A DNA stretch of 64,000 bases from Cybelea sp963824595. Lineage in GTDB: Bacteria; Vulcanimicrobiota; Vulcanimicrobiia; Vulcanimicrobiales; Vulcanimicrobiaceae. The position numbers were made by a program, and so were the translations under genes. The notes below the pieces were generated by a model. The model searched no databases. It saw only the letters and a program-made list of their open reading frames with translations, and had not been told where the DNA came from. Below, in pieces: positions 51,059 to 60,762 of the stretch (position 1 is its first letter; each line of letters starts with the position of its first letter). The DNA is taken from contig CAWGPY010000003.1 of assembly GCA_963824595.1 (NCBI GenBank), positions 1 through 64,000 of the forward strand. The letters are read 5' to 3'.

Positions 51059-52917
51059 GACGCCGCCTGCGGCGCTTTGCGCAGCGTCCGGTAGTCGCCG
51101 CTGCGGATCGTCACGCCGTGCGCGTCGAGCCACTCGAGCATCGGAACGGCGTACTTTCGCGACGTTCCGAGCAGATCGCGAAAATCCGACGCGGTCATGC
51201 GCTCGCGGCGCCGGAGCAGCGTTTCGACGCGCGTGCGGATCTCGCCGATCTGCGAGCCGCGATAGAGGTCGTCGCCCACGCGCACGAGCTCGCCCCGGGC
51301 GAGCATCGTGTCGAACGCCCTGGCGATGCCCTGCACGCGCGCGCTCTTCACCGTCGCGGCGGCGCCCGCGAACGGAATGGGCAAGAACGGCTGCGACGCG
51401 TCGGCCGTCACGAGGTGCTCGAAGAACGCGGCCTGCTCGGGCGTCAGCGTTGGGCGATGCGCCGGCGCCGCGTAGTATCCGCCGCGGCGCGCGAGGCTGC
51501 CGTCATCCACGAACGGTTCGGCGACGCGAACGAACAGCGTCTCGTTGACGTCGAGCGCCCGAGCGAGCGCGATCGACGTGAGCCCCATCGCCCACGGTTC
51601 GGTGCGATGCGCGTCGTCGAGCAGCTCGAGCGCGCGTTCCGCCAGGGCGCGCGCCGCGTTCGCGTCAACGTACGCGGCCGGCCGCGCGACGGCGAGCACG
51701 TCGCCGCGCTTGGTGAGGCGGCTCAGCATCGCGCGCGCCGCGCTCTCGCGCAGGTTCGCCGCGACGGCGATCGCGCCGAGCTCGACCGGGTCGCCGCCGG
51801 CGCGCCGCAGGATCGCGAGCACGGCGTCGTCGGCCGAGCCGGCCGTCCCCGCAGACTCGGCGGCCGCGACGCCTTCGACGTAACCGCCGCCGAGCAGCGT
51901 CATCGGCGACGGCCGCCGCAGCACGAAGCGGACGCCGGGAAACGCGACGACGGGCTCGCGCAGGTGGAGTTCCGCGCGCATCTCTTCGCTGGCGCTCGGC
52001 TCGTCGGTCACCAGCGTGCCGAGCACCTCGGCCGAGCCGACGTACGCGCGCACCGGCGTGCGCCGCCGCACGATGGGCGGCGCGCTCTGCAGCGGAACGA
52101 AGCGCACCGCAAAGCTGCGGCGCGCCGCGAACTCGCGTCCGACGATCGCGTGGCCGCGCGCGGCCTCGCTGCGGTCGATTCCCGGCAAACTGAGCGCGAC
52201 GCGCGATCCCGCCTCGACCCGCGGACGCGTCGATTCGAAGACGCCGATGCTGCGCACGTGGGCCGCCTTGCCGCCCGGCTCGAGCGCGAGCGTCTCGCCG
52301 GCCTCGATGCTGCCCTGCATCAGCGTGCCGGTCACGACCGTTCCGAGCCCGGGCAGCGCGAACGCGCGGTCGATCGGCAGATAGACCGGCGCGGCGGCAT
52401 TACGCGGCGGCATCTGCGCGAGCGCGTCGTGCAGCGCGGCCTTGAGCGCGTCGAGGTTCTCGCCGGTCGCGGCCGACACGGCCAGAATCGGCGCCGAGGC
52501 CGCGATCGTTCCCTGCAGGCCGTCGGCGAGGCGCGCGATGGCGGCGTCGCGCGCGGCCGGCTCGACCAGGTCGATCTTGTTCGCCGCAACGATGACGCGG
52601 CGCACGTTGAGGAACTGCAAGATCTGCAGATGCTCGATCGTCTGCGGCATCACACCTTCGTTCGCGTCAACCACGAGCAGCAGCAGCTCCATGCCGGCCG
52701 CGCCGGCCAGCATGTTGTGCAGGAACCGCTCGTGTCCGGGAACGTCAACGATGCCGCCCTCGACGCCGTCGTCGAAACGCAGGTGCGCGAAGCCGAGGTC
52801 GAGGGTCATGCCGCGCTCGCGCTCCTCGAGCCAGCGGTCGGGATCGGTTCCCGTCAGCGCCGCGATCAACGCCGATTTGCCGTGATCGACGTGCCCCGCG
52901 GTTCCGACGACGTGCAC
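51055..52917 (-). CDS. selB: Selenocysteine-specific elongation factor SelB
   Basis: The 620-residue GTPase delivers Sec-tRNA to UGA codons at SECIS elements. From GTG 52917 the protein begins HVVGTAGHVDHGKSALIAALTGTDPDR, then DVPGHERFLHNMLAGAAGMEL and NKIDLV (G4). EF-Tu-like domains II-III follow. The C-terminal winged-helix repeats, which bind mRNA in SelB, are represented by RRRERMTASDFRDLLGTSRKYAVPMLEWLD and the preceding domains. The start lies one base after the amine oxidase stop. SelB implies that the organism makes selenoproteins and should have an intact tRNA-Sec; only a fragment is seen here (6229-6266). Confidence 0.93.
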   Translation of the reverse strand: MHVVGTAGHVDHGKSALIAALTGTDPDRWLEERERGMTLDLGFAHLRFDDGVEGGIVDVPGHERFLHNMLAGAAGMELLLLVVDANEGVMPQTIEHLQILQFLNVRRVIVAANKIDLVEPAARDAAIARLADGLQGTIAASAPILAVSAATGENLDALKAALHDALAQMPPRNAAAPVYLPIDRAFALPGLGTVVTGTLMQGSIEAGETLALEPGGKAAHVRSIGVFESTRPRVEAGSRVALSLPGIDRSEAARGHAIVGREFAARRSFAVRFVPLQSAPPIVRRRTPVRAYVGSAEVLGTLVTDEPSASEEMRAELHLREPVVAFPGVRFVLRRPSPMTLLGGGYVEGVAAAESAGTAGSADDAVLAILRRAGGDPVELGAIAVAANLRESAARAMLSRLTKRGDVLAVARPAAYVDANAARALAERALELLDDAHRTEPWAMGLTSIALARALDVNETLFVRVAEPFVDDGSLARRGGYYAAPAHRPTLTPEQAAFFEHLVTADASQPFLPIPFAGAAATVKSARVQGIARAFDTMLARGELVRVGDDLYRGSQIGEIRTRVETLLRRRERMTASDFRDLLGTSRKYAVPMLEWLDAHGVTIRSGDYRTLRKAPQAAS

Positions 52918-52918
52918 G

Positions 52919-54472
52919 TCAACCCGCCGCTTTTGCGTGCCCGATGCGGTACTCGTCGAGAATCTCGCGGGCCGCGCGAAATCCCGACTCGGCTCCGCCT
53001 TCCATGAAGCCCTGAAACTCGATGGACGTGTGCTCGCCGGCGAAGTGCACGCGGCCCTGCGGCGTCGGCTCGTGGCCGGCGATCGTGGTGTACTGACCGA
53101 CGAGCCAGCACGAGTAGCTGGCAAGAATGTTGGGATCCGCCTGCGCGTTGCCCATCGTCGCCTTGCCGTTCCAGGTCGGCGAGACGCCCGGCCAGATGCG
53201 GTCGAGCTGCTCGAAGAAGCTTCCGACGTGCCGCCGGACGGCGGCCGACTCGGCGACGGTCGCGTAGGGGACGGGCGGCAGGTCGACCATCGCGGGTCCA
53301 GCGGCGGTGAACACCTCGATCAGGCCGTCGGAGCCGCGCTGCCCCAGCGAGTAGTCCAGCGCGCTCTGCACGCGCAGCGTCGTCCAGATCTGACCGGTGG
53401 TGGGCTCGGGCCACGGATGATTCGGCCGCATCCACTTGCGAGCGTCGAACTGCAGGTGCAGCTTCGTGTGATAGCCGTAGCCGAGATTCTGGATCGCGTT
53501 GACTTTGGCCGCGTCGAAGCCCGCGCCCGAGAAGTCGAGCCCCCGCAGCACGATGAACGGGATCGCCAGCACGACGCGGTCGGCGTAGACCGTCTCGGTG
53601 GATCCGCGGTAGTCGAAGCGCAGCTCGTAGGTGCCGTTGTTCGTCCGCCGGATCGCCGCGAGCCGGTGCTCGAACGCGATGCTGCCCGGCGGCAGGGCCG
53701 CGGCGATCGCCTCGGGCAGCGCCTGACTGCCGCGCGCCAGGATGTAGCGCTGATTCGAGTAGCCGAGCACGTTGAGGCGCCGGTTGGCCGCGAACGTGGG
53801 CTGCGCGCCGAGCTGCATGACCAGGTTGAGCGCGCTGAGCTCCTCGATCTCGCGACCGTATTCGTTGCGATAGGCCTCTTTGATGAGCCGGCCGAGCTGC
53901 GAGTTCGATCCGCCGGGCACGTAGCGCGCGATCCAATCGCGCACGCTCATCGCGTCGATGCGGCGCGCGGTCGGCGTCGCGTTCGCGTAGGTCGTGTTCG
54001 GATTGCACTTGCCGAGCTGCTCTTGCAGGATCGGGTAGACCTTGGCGAAGTCGCGGTCGGCGTCGGTCATGGCGTAGTAGCGGCCGTCGAGATAGCACGT
54101 GTCGCGGGCGTGCGGCGGCCATCCCGCGTGCGTGTCGAGCAGGCCCAGGCCGAAGCGCCGCGCGAGACCGCGGATATTGGCGTGCGTCGAGTCCACCATC
54201 GCGCCGCACCACTCGGTGTGCTGACCCTGGCTCCAGTAGCGGCGCTCCGAGTGCATCCGTCCGCCGACGCGCGCGGACGACTCGTAGACCATCGCCTCGA
54301 TGCCCGCGTCTTTGAGGTGCAGCGCCGTCACGAGGCCGGCGATGCCCGCGCCGACCACGGCCACGCGCTCGCGCCCGCGCGCGGCCGAGCCGCCGCACGC
54401 GACGAACTGCGGCAGCGCGGCCGCGCCGAGCGCCGCGAAGCCGGCATCGCGGATGAAGTCTTGGCGCCTCAT
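52919..54472 (-). CDS. Flavin-dependent amine oxidase, exported
   Basis: The 517-residue protein has a Tat-like N-terminus (MRRQDFIRDAGFAALGAAAL) with a possible lipobox FVACGG. The Rossmann FAD motif VAVVGAGIAGLVTALHLKDAG (about 37-57) and ESSARVGGRMHS follow, with the C-terminal FAD-binding GRVHFAGEHTSIEFQGFMEGGAESG. These are the marks of monoamine/polyamine oxidase-type flavoenzymes. The substrate is unknown, but a putrescine catabolic cluster lies 4 kb away. It is coupled to selB downstream and follows the TonB receptor by 16 bp. Confidence 0.88.
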   Translation of the reverse strand: MRRQDFIRDAGFAALGAAALPQFVACGGSAARGRERVAVVGAGIAGLVTALHLKDAGIEAMVYESSARVGGRMHSERRYWSQGQHTEWCGAMVDSTHANIRGLARRFGLGLLDTHAGWPPHARDTCYLDGRYYAMTDADRDFAKVYPILQEQLGKCNPNTTYANATPTARRIDAMSVRDWIARYVPGGSNSQLGRLIKEAYRNEYGREIEELSALNLVMQLGAQPTFAANRRLNVLGYSNQRYILARGSQALPEAIAAALPPGSIAFEHRLAAIRRTNNGTYELRFDYRGSTETVYADRVVLAIPFIVLRGLDFSGAGFDAAKVNAIQNLGYGYHTKLHLQFDARKWMRPNHPWPEPTTGQIWTTLRVQSALDYSLGQRGSDGLIEVFTAAGPAMVDLPPVPYATVAESAAVRRHVGSFFEQLDRIWPGVSPTWNGKATMGNAQADPNILASYSCWLVGQYTTIAGHEPTPQGRVHFAGEHTSIEFQGFMEGGAESGFRAAREILDEYRIGHAKAAG

Positions 54473-54488
54473 GTCGTGGCGAGCCGCT

Positions 54489-57400
54489 TCAAAGCTTGAT
54501 GTTGAGATCGGCGAAGAATCCGAACGGCTGCGTGACCGACGAGATGCCCACCTCGGTGATATTGTAGAACGTGCCGTACGGATACCTCAGCTGGACGGGC
54601 GGATTCTTTACGAAGTTGCCGGACGGCGGCAGAATGTTCGACGGGAGGGTGGAGTAGACGCACGTCACGGAGTTGTCCCAGGCATAGCCGCGCTGGAAGC
54701 AGCCGTTATACAGGTTCACCGCCTGCACGGTGAGCGTCATCCGCGGCGTCACGTCGTAGCTCGCTTGAAGGTTGAGCGAGAGCTGCGCCGGCTGCACGAA
54801 CGCGCCGAGGTTGTCGAACTTGTTGCTGTACGGATCGGGAAGGAAGATCGCGCCGGCCGCGCCGCCCGAGCAGGTCGCGCCGGGCGTCAGCGGCGTCTTG
54901 GCCGGCTGCGACGAGCACGACTGCGGAACGTAGCCCGGCCAGACGAGCGGCGAGCCGTAGTTCGATCCGTCCATGTAACGCAGCGACGGCGTCACCGCGA
55001 AGCGCCCCTTGCGATAGTTGACGACGAGCGACGCAACGTCGGGCACCGAGTAGCCGTTGGCGGCGTTGAAGGGGCTGGGGATTACATCGTAGGGCGCGTA
55101 CCAGCCGTTGGTATCGAACAGCGGCTGCAGCGGATCGTTGTAGTACGGGTTGGGAATCTTCAGCTTGCCCTGATCCGGCGTGCCCGACTGGTTGTTGCGA
55201 AGCAGCGACGCGGCGTTGCCGGGAAACGCACCGCTGCCGCACGCCGCCCAGTTACTCGAGCTCTTCGTCACCGCGGAACAGGCCTTCGTATAGGAGTTGT
55301 ACAGCTCGATCTGCTGGTTGAGCGCGTCGATCACGCTGACGCCGTTGATCGGCTTGTAGCTGATTTTGTTCTCGGTGTGCGTGTACGAGAACAGCCCGGA
55401 GAAGCCGTCGCGGCTGAAGTCGCCGTATTGCATCGAAAACTCGACGCCGTACGAACGCTGCGTGCCGACGTTGAGGCCCGCCAGCGTGCCCTGCACGGCG
55501 TTGATCGCCTGGAACTGCAGCTCGTTGCTGGTGTTGCGGTAGAAGGGCGTGACTTTGTAGGAGAGCTGCGTCCCCTTGACGTGCTTCTCGAGCGAGAGGT
55601 CGAAGTTGTCGGAGGTGTCGGGGAAGATTGCGTGATCCGGCGTGTGGTAGCCGTAGGGGTAGAACTGCGAGATGAACGACGCCAGGTTCTGCTGGTAGGT
55701 GTTGTACTGATAGTACGACGAGCCTTCCGCGCGAGCATACCGGCCGGCCGAGCCGCGGACGACCGTGTCGTTGTTGATCGTATACGTGAACGCGAGGCGC
55801 GGCTCGAAGACGTTCGACAGGTTGGTGCCAGCGCCGACATTATACAGCCCGTTGCCCGGGTCGGTCATCGGGGCCAGGCCCGGGTTACACGATCCGAACG
55901 ACTGCGTGCTCGGGTTCCACGTCCACTGCGGCGTCGAGCCGGGGCCGCCGCAATGCTCCTTGTTATACGCGTCGAACCAGAACTGCCGCGCCGGATACCC
56001 GTCTTCCAAGTCGTTGGTCTTGTACATGAAGTGGTCGAGCCGCGCGCCCACGTTTACGACGAGGCGGTCGTTGGGCTGCCAGAGATCCGTCAGCGCGTAT
56101 GACGAGAAGTAGGGCCGCACGTTGTCGACCTGGGCGCTCGCACCGTTTTCGGTCATCATCCACCGCGCCCCCGCGCGAGCGGCGGGCGATGCCGCCGGCG
56201 CGATGCCCGGCATCAAGTTGAAATTGTAGCTGCCCTCGCCGGGATAGCATCCCGACGGCGTGAGACATCCGCCCTGGCTGCCGCGGTCGAAACAGCTCCA
56301 CGGCTGCCCCGTGCGATAGTTGTAACACTGGCCGTTGGGCGTTCCGTAGTTGGAGAGAATCGTGCCGAGGCCGGTCGGCGCGAGGCTGTTCGTCACCGGG
56401 TCGGTCGAGCTGAACATCGCGTTGTACGTCTGCAGCTTTTGCGTGTTGTACGACGCTTCGGCCGTGATCAGGTTCTGCGCGGCGAGCTGGTTCGAGTAGA
56501 TGAGGCCGCCGCCGTAGCCGTGCTCGAGCACCTCGTAGTCGGCCGGATCCGATCCGAATACGAGCTGCGCGCTGTCGGGGCCGTTGATGAACCAGTCCGA
56601 GTACTCGCCGTAGAGCAGGGCGCGCAGGTACGAGTGCGTGTCGAAATTCTTTTGGAACTGCACCTTCTCGATCGAGTAGCCGTTCCAGTTCCCGTCGCGG
56701 TTGCTGATGCCGACGGGGCCGCCGATATCGCGCCCCGTCGGGCTGCTTGGAAACAGGCCGACGTAGGTGGCGTTCGGATCGGGCGTCTGCATGAGCGGCC
56801 CGCGGTAATAGAGCGAGTCGAGGTAGGGCATCGGATAGCCGATGCCGGTCTTCTTGCCGACCAGCGGCGTGTAGCCGATGTCGTTGGCCGAGCTGTAGAA
56901 CTGCGCCGCGATGCCGCCCGTGACGTAGAGTATTTGAATGTCGTCCTTCAACGGGGAGTCGCGATGCGGCACGCCGACGTGCAGATTGACCACGTTCTCG
57001 CGGTCGAAATCCATCGCTTGCGTGTAGCTGTAGCCCTGCTGACCGATGAAGCCGTAGTTCGGCGCCTTGCCGTGCGACCCGTCGAGGATGTCGTAGACGT
57101 TGTTGCTCGTGGGAACGTTGAGCGGATAGAAATACAGCGGCTCGCTGACGCCGCCGAAGTTGTCGCCGTAGCGAAACGCCTGATTCGTGCCCGAGAGCCC
57201 GACGTAGTACGAGAAGAGCCGGTCGGGGGTTGCGCCGCCCGCCTCGACCGTCGCCTGATGGTAGAACACCGGCGATCCGATGCCGAGGTCGGCGTTGGCG
57301 TAGCCGGGATAGGTGCCGGTCTTGATCACCTGATTGATGTAGCCGGCGAGGCCCGAGGAGTTCGACGTCGCCGGCGTGCCGCCGGTGTAGACCTGCACCT

Positions 57401-58049
57401 CTTGGTTGCCGAGCGACGTCAGCGTCGCGATCGGCGCCAGGTCGGATTGACGCGTCGTCGGCAGGCCGTCGAACTCGTACGCCACTTGATCCACGTCGCC
57501 GCCGCGCACGTACACGCTCTGATACCAGCCTTGCTGGTTCGACGGGATGTTGACGCCGGGCGCGGTTGCGATCGCGCCGTACGCCTGCGTCAACGAGCCC
57601 GAGCCCGAGAGCGTGGACGCGGCCTTCTGTCCGGCGGCGTTCACCGAGAATACGTCGCTCGTGACGCCCGAGTGCACCAGCGACTGCGTGGTGCGCGCCG
57701 TCGCGCGGGCGATCGTCTTGAGCGCTTGCGCCAGCATCAGGATCGCGGTGGCCGACTGATCGGCCACGACGCTGATGCCGGGTTGCGACTGCGGATCGTA
57801 GCCCGTCTTGCTCGCGCTCACCGTATACGTGTCGGGCTGCAGCGAGATGAACGAGTACTGGCCGCCCGCGTCGGTAACCGTCTGCGCCGTTTGCGACGGC
57901 GACACGGCGGTCACGACCGCCCCCGCGATCGGCGCGTGGCTCGTCGCGTCAACGACTCGGCCGCGCAGCGTGCCGGTCGTTCCGGCCCTCCCATCGAGCG
58001 GCAGAGCGGCCAGCGCCAGCAGGACGAGCGTTCCGAGCAGCTTTTTCAT
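54489..58049 (-). CDS. TonB-dependent outer-membrane receptor with N-terminal carboxypeptidase-regulatory-like domain
   Basis: From ATG 58049 the 1186-residue protein has a signal peptide (LLGTLVLLALAALPLDGRA). A CarboxypepD_reg-like domain follows (GTLRGRVVDATSHAPIAGAVVTAVSP...TVSASKTGYDPQ), then a plug (YQSVYVRGGDVDQVAYEFDGLPT...NQEVQVYTGG) and a 22-strand-type barrel ending GFFADLNIKL. Such receptors import large ligands such as siderophores, cobamides or glycans, or bind peptides; the ligand is not evident. It is divergent from gabT with 43 bp between starts and is the first gene of the run through selB. Confidence 0.88.
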   Translation of the reverse strand: MKKLLGTLVLLALAALPLDGRAGTTGTLRGRVVDATSHAPIAGAVVTAVSPSQTAQTVTDAGGQYSFISLQPDTYTVSASKTGYDPQSQPGISVVADQSATAILMLAQALKTIARATARTTQSLVHSGVTSDVFSVNAAGQKAASTLSGSGSLTQAYGAIATAPGVNIPSNQQGWYQSVYVRGGDVDQVAYEFDGLPTTRQSDLAPIATLTSLGNQEVQVYTGGTPATSNSSGLAGYINQVIKTGTYPGYANADLGIGSPVFYHQATVEAGGATPDRLFSYYVGLSGTNQAFRYGDNFGGVSEPLYFYPLNVPTSNNVYDILDGSHGKAPNYGFIGQQGYSYTQAMDFDRENVVNLHVGVPHRDSPLKDDIQILYVTGGIAAQFYSSANDIGYTPLVGKKTGIGYPMPYLDSLYYRGPLMQTPDPNATYVGLFPSSPTGRDIGGPVGISNRDGNWNGYSIEKVQFQKNFDTHSYLRALLYGEYSDWFINGPDSAQLVFGSDPADYEVLEHGYGGGLIYSNQLAAQNLITAEASYNTQKLQTYNAMFSSTDPVTNSLAPTGLGTILSNYGTPNGQCYNYRTGQPWSCFDRGSQGGCLTPSGCYPGEGSYNFNLMPGIAPAASPAARAGARWMMTENGASAQVDNVRPYFSSYALTDLWQPNDRLVVNVGARLDHFMYKTNDLEDGYPARQFWFDAYNKEHCGGPGSTPQWTWNPSTQSFGSCNPGLAPMTDPGNGLYNVGAGTNLSNVFEPRLAFTYTINNDTVVRGSAGRYARAEGSSYYQYNTYQQNLASFISQFYPYGYHTPDHAIFPDTSDNFDLSLEKHVKGTQLSYKVTPFYRNTSNELQFQAINAVQGTLAGLNVGTQRSYGVEFSMQYGDFSRDGFSGLFSYTHTENKISYKPINGVSVIDALNQQIELYNSYTKACSAVTKSSSNWAACGSGAFPGNAASLLRNNQSGTPDQGKLKIPNPYYNDPLQPLFDTNGWYAPYDVIPSPFNAANGYSVPDVASLVVNYRKGRFAVTPSLRYMDGSNYGSPLVWPGYVPQSCSSQPAKTPLTPGATCSGGAAGAIFLPDPYSNKFDNLGAFVQPAQLSLNLQASYDVTPRMTLTVQAVNLYNGCFQRGYAWDNSVTCVYSTLPSNILPPSGNFVKNPPVQLRYPYGTFYNITEVGISSVTQPFGFFADLNIKL

Positions 58050-58092
58050 AAAGAAGAGCGGCTTTAACCTCGCCGAATAAGACTTCCTCGCC

Positions 58093-59376
58093 GTGGACAC
58101 GAGAGTAAGAGAAAATACGCCCGATTCGGCCGTCGGGGCGTCGCTGGAGCGACGCCGCGTCGAAAGCGTTGCGCGAGGAGTGGCCACCGCCCATCCCCTG
58201 TTTATCGCCCGCGCCGCCGGCGCCGCGATGTGGGACGTCGAGGGCCGGCGTTTCATAGACTTCGTGGGCGGCATCGGCACGCTCAACGCCGGCCACGCGA
58301 ATCCGCGAGTCGTCGCCGCGATCGCCGAACAGGCCGAGAAACTCACCCACGCGTGCTTCCAGGTCGCGATGTACGAGCCGTACGTGCGGGTCGCGGAAGA
58401 GCTGAACCGCCGCGCGCCGGGCGCGTCGCCGAAGAAGACGCTCCTGATCTCCACCGGCGCCGAGGCGACCGAGAACGCGGTGAAGATCGCCCGCGAGTAC
58501 ACGCGCCGGCCCGCCGTCGTCGCCTTCACCCACGGCTACCACGGGCGCACGCTGCTGGCGCTGACGATGACGGGCAAGGACGAGCCCTACAAACAACACT
58601 TCGGCCCGTTCTGCAGCGAGATCTATCACGCGCCGTTTCCCTACGAACACCACGGCGTCACGACCGAGCATGCGATCGCGGGGCTCGAACGGCTCTTCGC
58701 CGAGACGGTCGCGCCCGACCGCGTCGCGGCGCTCATCGTCGAGCCGGTGCTCGGCGAAGGCGGCTTCGTGCCGGCGCCCGCAGCGTTCTTGCAGCGGCTG
58801 CGCACCATCGCCGACGCGCACGGCATCGTGCTGATCGCCGACGAGGTGCAGACGGGGTTCGGCCGCACCGGCACGATGTTCGCGTGCGAGCACTACGGCA
58901 TCGAACCCGATCTCATCGCCGTCGCCAAATCGCTCGCGGGCGGCCTGCCGCTGGCGGCCGTCGTCGGCAAGGCCGAGATCATGGACGCGCCCGAGCCCGG
59001 CGGCCTGGGCGGAACGTTCGCCGGAAATCCGATCGCGTGCGCCGCGGCCCTCGAGGTGCTCGAGATCATGGACGACGCGTTTTTGGCGCGCGCCCGCATC
59101 GTCGGCGAGCGAATCGCCGCCGCGCTGCACGCGCTGCGGACGGAGTTTCCGCAGGCCGTCGGCGACGTGCGCGGCTTGGGCGCGATGATGGCGATGGAGC
59201 TGCCGGCGAGAGCGCCCGAGGTGGTTGCGGCCGCGCGCGAGCGCGGGCTGCTGCTGCTGCTGGCGGGGCATCGCGACGTCATTCGAATTCTCGTCCCGCT
59301 CGTCGTCGGCGACGACGAACTCGACGAGGGGCTCGCGATCCTGCGAGCGGCCATGCACGACGTCTTTACGAGGTGA
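58093..59376 (+). CDS. gabT: 4-aminobutyrate aminotransferase-type class III aminotransferase
   Basis: The 427-residue PLP enzyme (GTG start) has the class III pattern: FIDFVGGIGTLNAGHANPRV, LISTGAEATENAVKIARE, THGYHGRTLLALTMTG, the EPVLGEGGF strand, IADEVQTGFGRTGTMFACEHYG with Asp250 contacting PLP, and the PLP lysine Lys279 (AVAKSLAGG). This matches GabT, which converts GABA and 2-oxoglutarate to succinate semialdehyde and glutamate. With the following PatA-like aminotransferase and aldehyde dehydrogenase it completes a putrescine route. Its stop lies within the Shine-Dalgarno of the next gene. Confidence 0.9.
   Translation: MDTRVRENTPDSAVGASLERRRVESVARGVATAHPLFIARAAGAAMWDVEGRRFIDFVGGIGTLNAGHANPRVVAAIAEQAEKLTHACFQVAMYEPYVRVAEELNRRAPGASPKKTLLISTGAEATENAVKIAREYTRRPAVVAFTHGYHGRTLLALTMTGKDEPYKQHFGPFCSEIYHAPFPYEHHGVTTEHAIAGLERLFAETVAPDRVAALIVEPVLGEGGFVPAPAAFLQRLRTIADAHGIVLIADEVQTGFGRTGTMFACEHYGIEPDLIAVAKSLAGGLPLAAVVGKAEIMDAPEPGGLGGTFAGNPIACAAALEVLEIMDDAFLARARIVGERIAAALHALRTEFPQAVGDVRGLGAMMAMELPARAPEVVAAARERGLLLLLAGHRDVIRILVPLVVGDDELDEGLAILRAAMHDVFTR
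59370..59376 (+). promoter_or_regulatory. Shine-Dalgarno that supports an ATT start for patA
   Basis: GAGGTGA at 59370-59376 includes the gabT stop codon. It stands 6 bases before ATT 59383-59385, the first usable codon of the extended patA frame. No ATG, GTG or TTG lies in frame until GTG 59473, which has no comparable ribosome-binding site. Confidence 0.55.
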
Positions 59377-59382
59377 TAGAAA

Positions 59383-60762
59383 ATTAACGGTGAGCGAGAA
59401 CGTAACGTCTACGAGTACACGCAGCGCGTCTTAGACCTGATCGAAAGGCCCGACATCACGCCGTCGGAAGCGGTGTGGATCACGCGCGAGACGGTCGACT
59501 CTTTCCGCGATCACATCAACCCGGGGTTCCTCGAGTATCGTAAGGCGACCGATCCCGACGGCGCGGGCGCCGTCGTCGAATGGGCCGACGCCGACTTGAA
59601 CTCCTACCGCGACGTGACGGGCCGGCGCTACCTCGACTGCTTGGGCGGATTCGGCATCTTCAACGTAGGACATCGCAACCCGAAAGTCGTCAAAGCCGTC
59701 AGCGCGCAGCTGCAGCGCCAACCGCTGCACAGCCAAGACTTGCTCGATCCATTGCGAGCGATGCTGGCGAAGGCACTCGCGATGCTCACGCCGGCGGGCC
59801 TCGAGTTCAGCTTCTTCTGCAACAGCGGCACCGAGGCGGTGGAGGGTGCGCTAAAGCTCGCCCGCGCCTACGATCCCACGAAGCAGACGATCGTCGCAGC
59901 GACCAAGGGCTTCCACGGCAAGAGTTACGGCTCGCTGTCGGCCAGCGCCAAGGCCGAGTTCCGCCGGCCGTTCGGGCCGATGCTGCCGAACATCGAGCAC
60001 GTTCCGTTCAACGATCTGCCGGCGCTGCGCGACATGATGACGTCGTGCAAGGCGGTGGGCGAAGACGTCGGCGCGGTGCTGCTCGAGCCGATCCAAGGCG
60101 AGGGCGGCGTCAACATTCCCGACGACGACTACCTGCCCGGCGTGCGCGCGTTGTGCGACGAGTTCGGCTCGCTGTTGATCCTCGACGAGGTGCAGACGGG
60201 CATGGGCCGCACCGGCAAGATGTTCTGCTGCGAACACTACGGCGTCGCGCCGGATATCATGTGCCTGGCCAAGGCCTTCGGCGGCGGCGTGGTTCCGGCC
60301 GGAGCGGTCGTCGGCCGGCGCGAGATCTTCTCGCGGCTCTTCGACAACCCGTTCCTGCACACGTCCACGTTCGGCGGCAACCCGCTCGCCTGCGCGGCCG
60401 CGCTGGCGACGATCAACGTGCTGATCGAAGACGAGCTGCCGCAACGCGCCGCCGTGCTGGGCGAACGAATGCTGGCGGGCTTGCGCGCCGCTGCAGCCGA
60501 CCACGAGGACATCGTGGTTGACGTTCGCGGGAAGGGACTGCTGATGGCGCTCGAGTTCCACGACGACGCGACCGGTTTCGAGTTGGGCAAACGAATGCTC
60601 GACCGCGGGGTGCTGGTCTCGGGCACGCTCGTCAACGCGCGCGTCATCCGCGTCGAGCCGCCGCTCACGATCACCGAGGCCGAAGCCGACTACGTGTGCG
60701 AATCGGTCAAGGAAAGCCTCGCTACGATGCGCGCCGCGACACCAACTACTTTGTCACCCTGA
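59383..60762 (+). CDS. patA: Putrescine aminotransferase (PatA/YgjG type), probable ATT start
   Basis: The enzyme moves the amino group of putrescine to 2-oxoglutarate and yields 4-aminobutanal. The sequence follows E. coli PatA closely: INPGFLEYRKATDP, CLGGFGIFNVGHRNPKVV, PLHSQDLLDPLRAMLAK, FFCNSGTEAVEGALKLA, ILDEVQTGMGRTGKMFCCEH, then PLP Lys (CLAKAFGGG). The frame stays coding upstream of the first GTG (59473). LDLIERPDITPSEAVWITRE aligns with the E. coli N-terminus, and from ATT 59383 the length is 459 residues, as I recall for E. coli PatA. The conservative start is GTG 59473. It is co-directional with gabT and the aldehyde dehydrogenase. Confidence 0.88.
   Translation: MNGERERNVYEYTQRVLDLIERPDITPSEAVWITRETVDSFRDHINPGFLEYRKATDPDGAGAVVEWADADLNSYRDVTGRRYLDCLGGFGIFNVGHRNPKVVKAVSAQLQRQPLHSQDLLDPLRAMLAKALAMLTPAGLEFSFFCNSGTEAVEGALKLARAYDPTKQTIVAATKGFHGKSYGSLSASAKAEFRRPFGPMLPNIEHVPFNDLPALRDMMTSCKAVGEDVGAVLLEPIQGEGGVNIPDDDYLPGVRALCDEFGSLLILDEVQTGMGRTGKMFCCEHYGVAPDIMCLAKAFGGGVVPAGAVVGRREIFSRLFDNPFLHTSTFGGNPLACAAALATINVLIEDELPQRAAVLGERMLAGLRAAAADHEDIVVDVRGKGLLMALEFHDDATGFELGKRMLDRGVLVSGTLVNARVIRVEPPLTITEAEADYVCESVKESLATMRAATPTTLSP

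Noticed and set aside
49996..53007. Plus-strand open frame of about 1000 codons opposite mgtC-like, GNAT and selB genes
   Set aside because: Antisense to SelB and others, with Arg-rich composition and no recognisable motif.
52937..56102. Long plus-strand open frames opposite the amine oxidase and TonB receptor
   Set aside because: The minus strand carries intact FAD and TonB-receptor motifs; the plus frames show only composition-driven openness.
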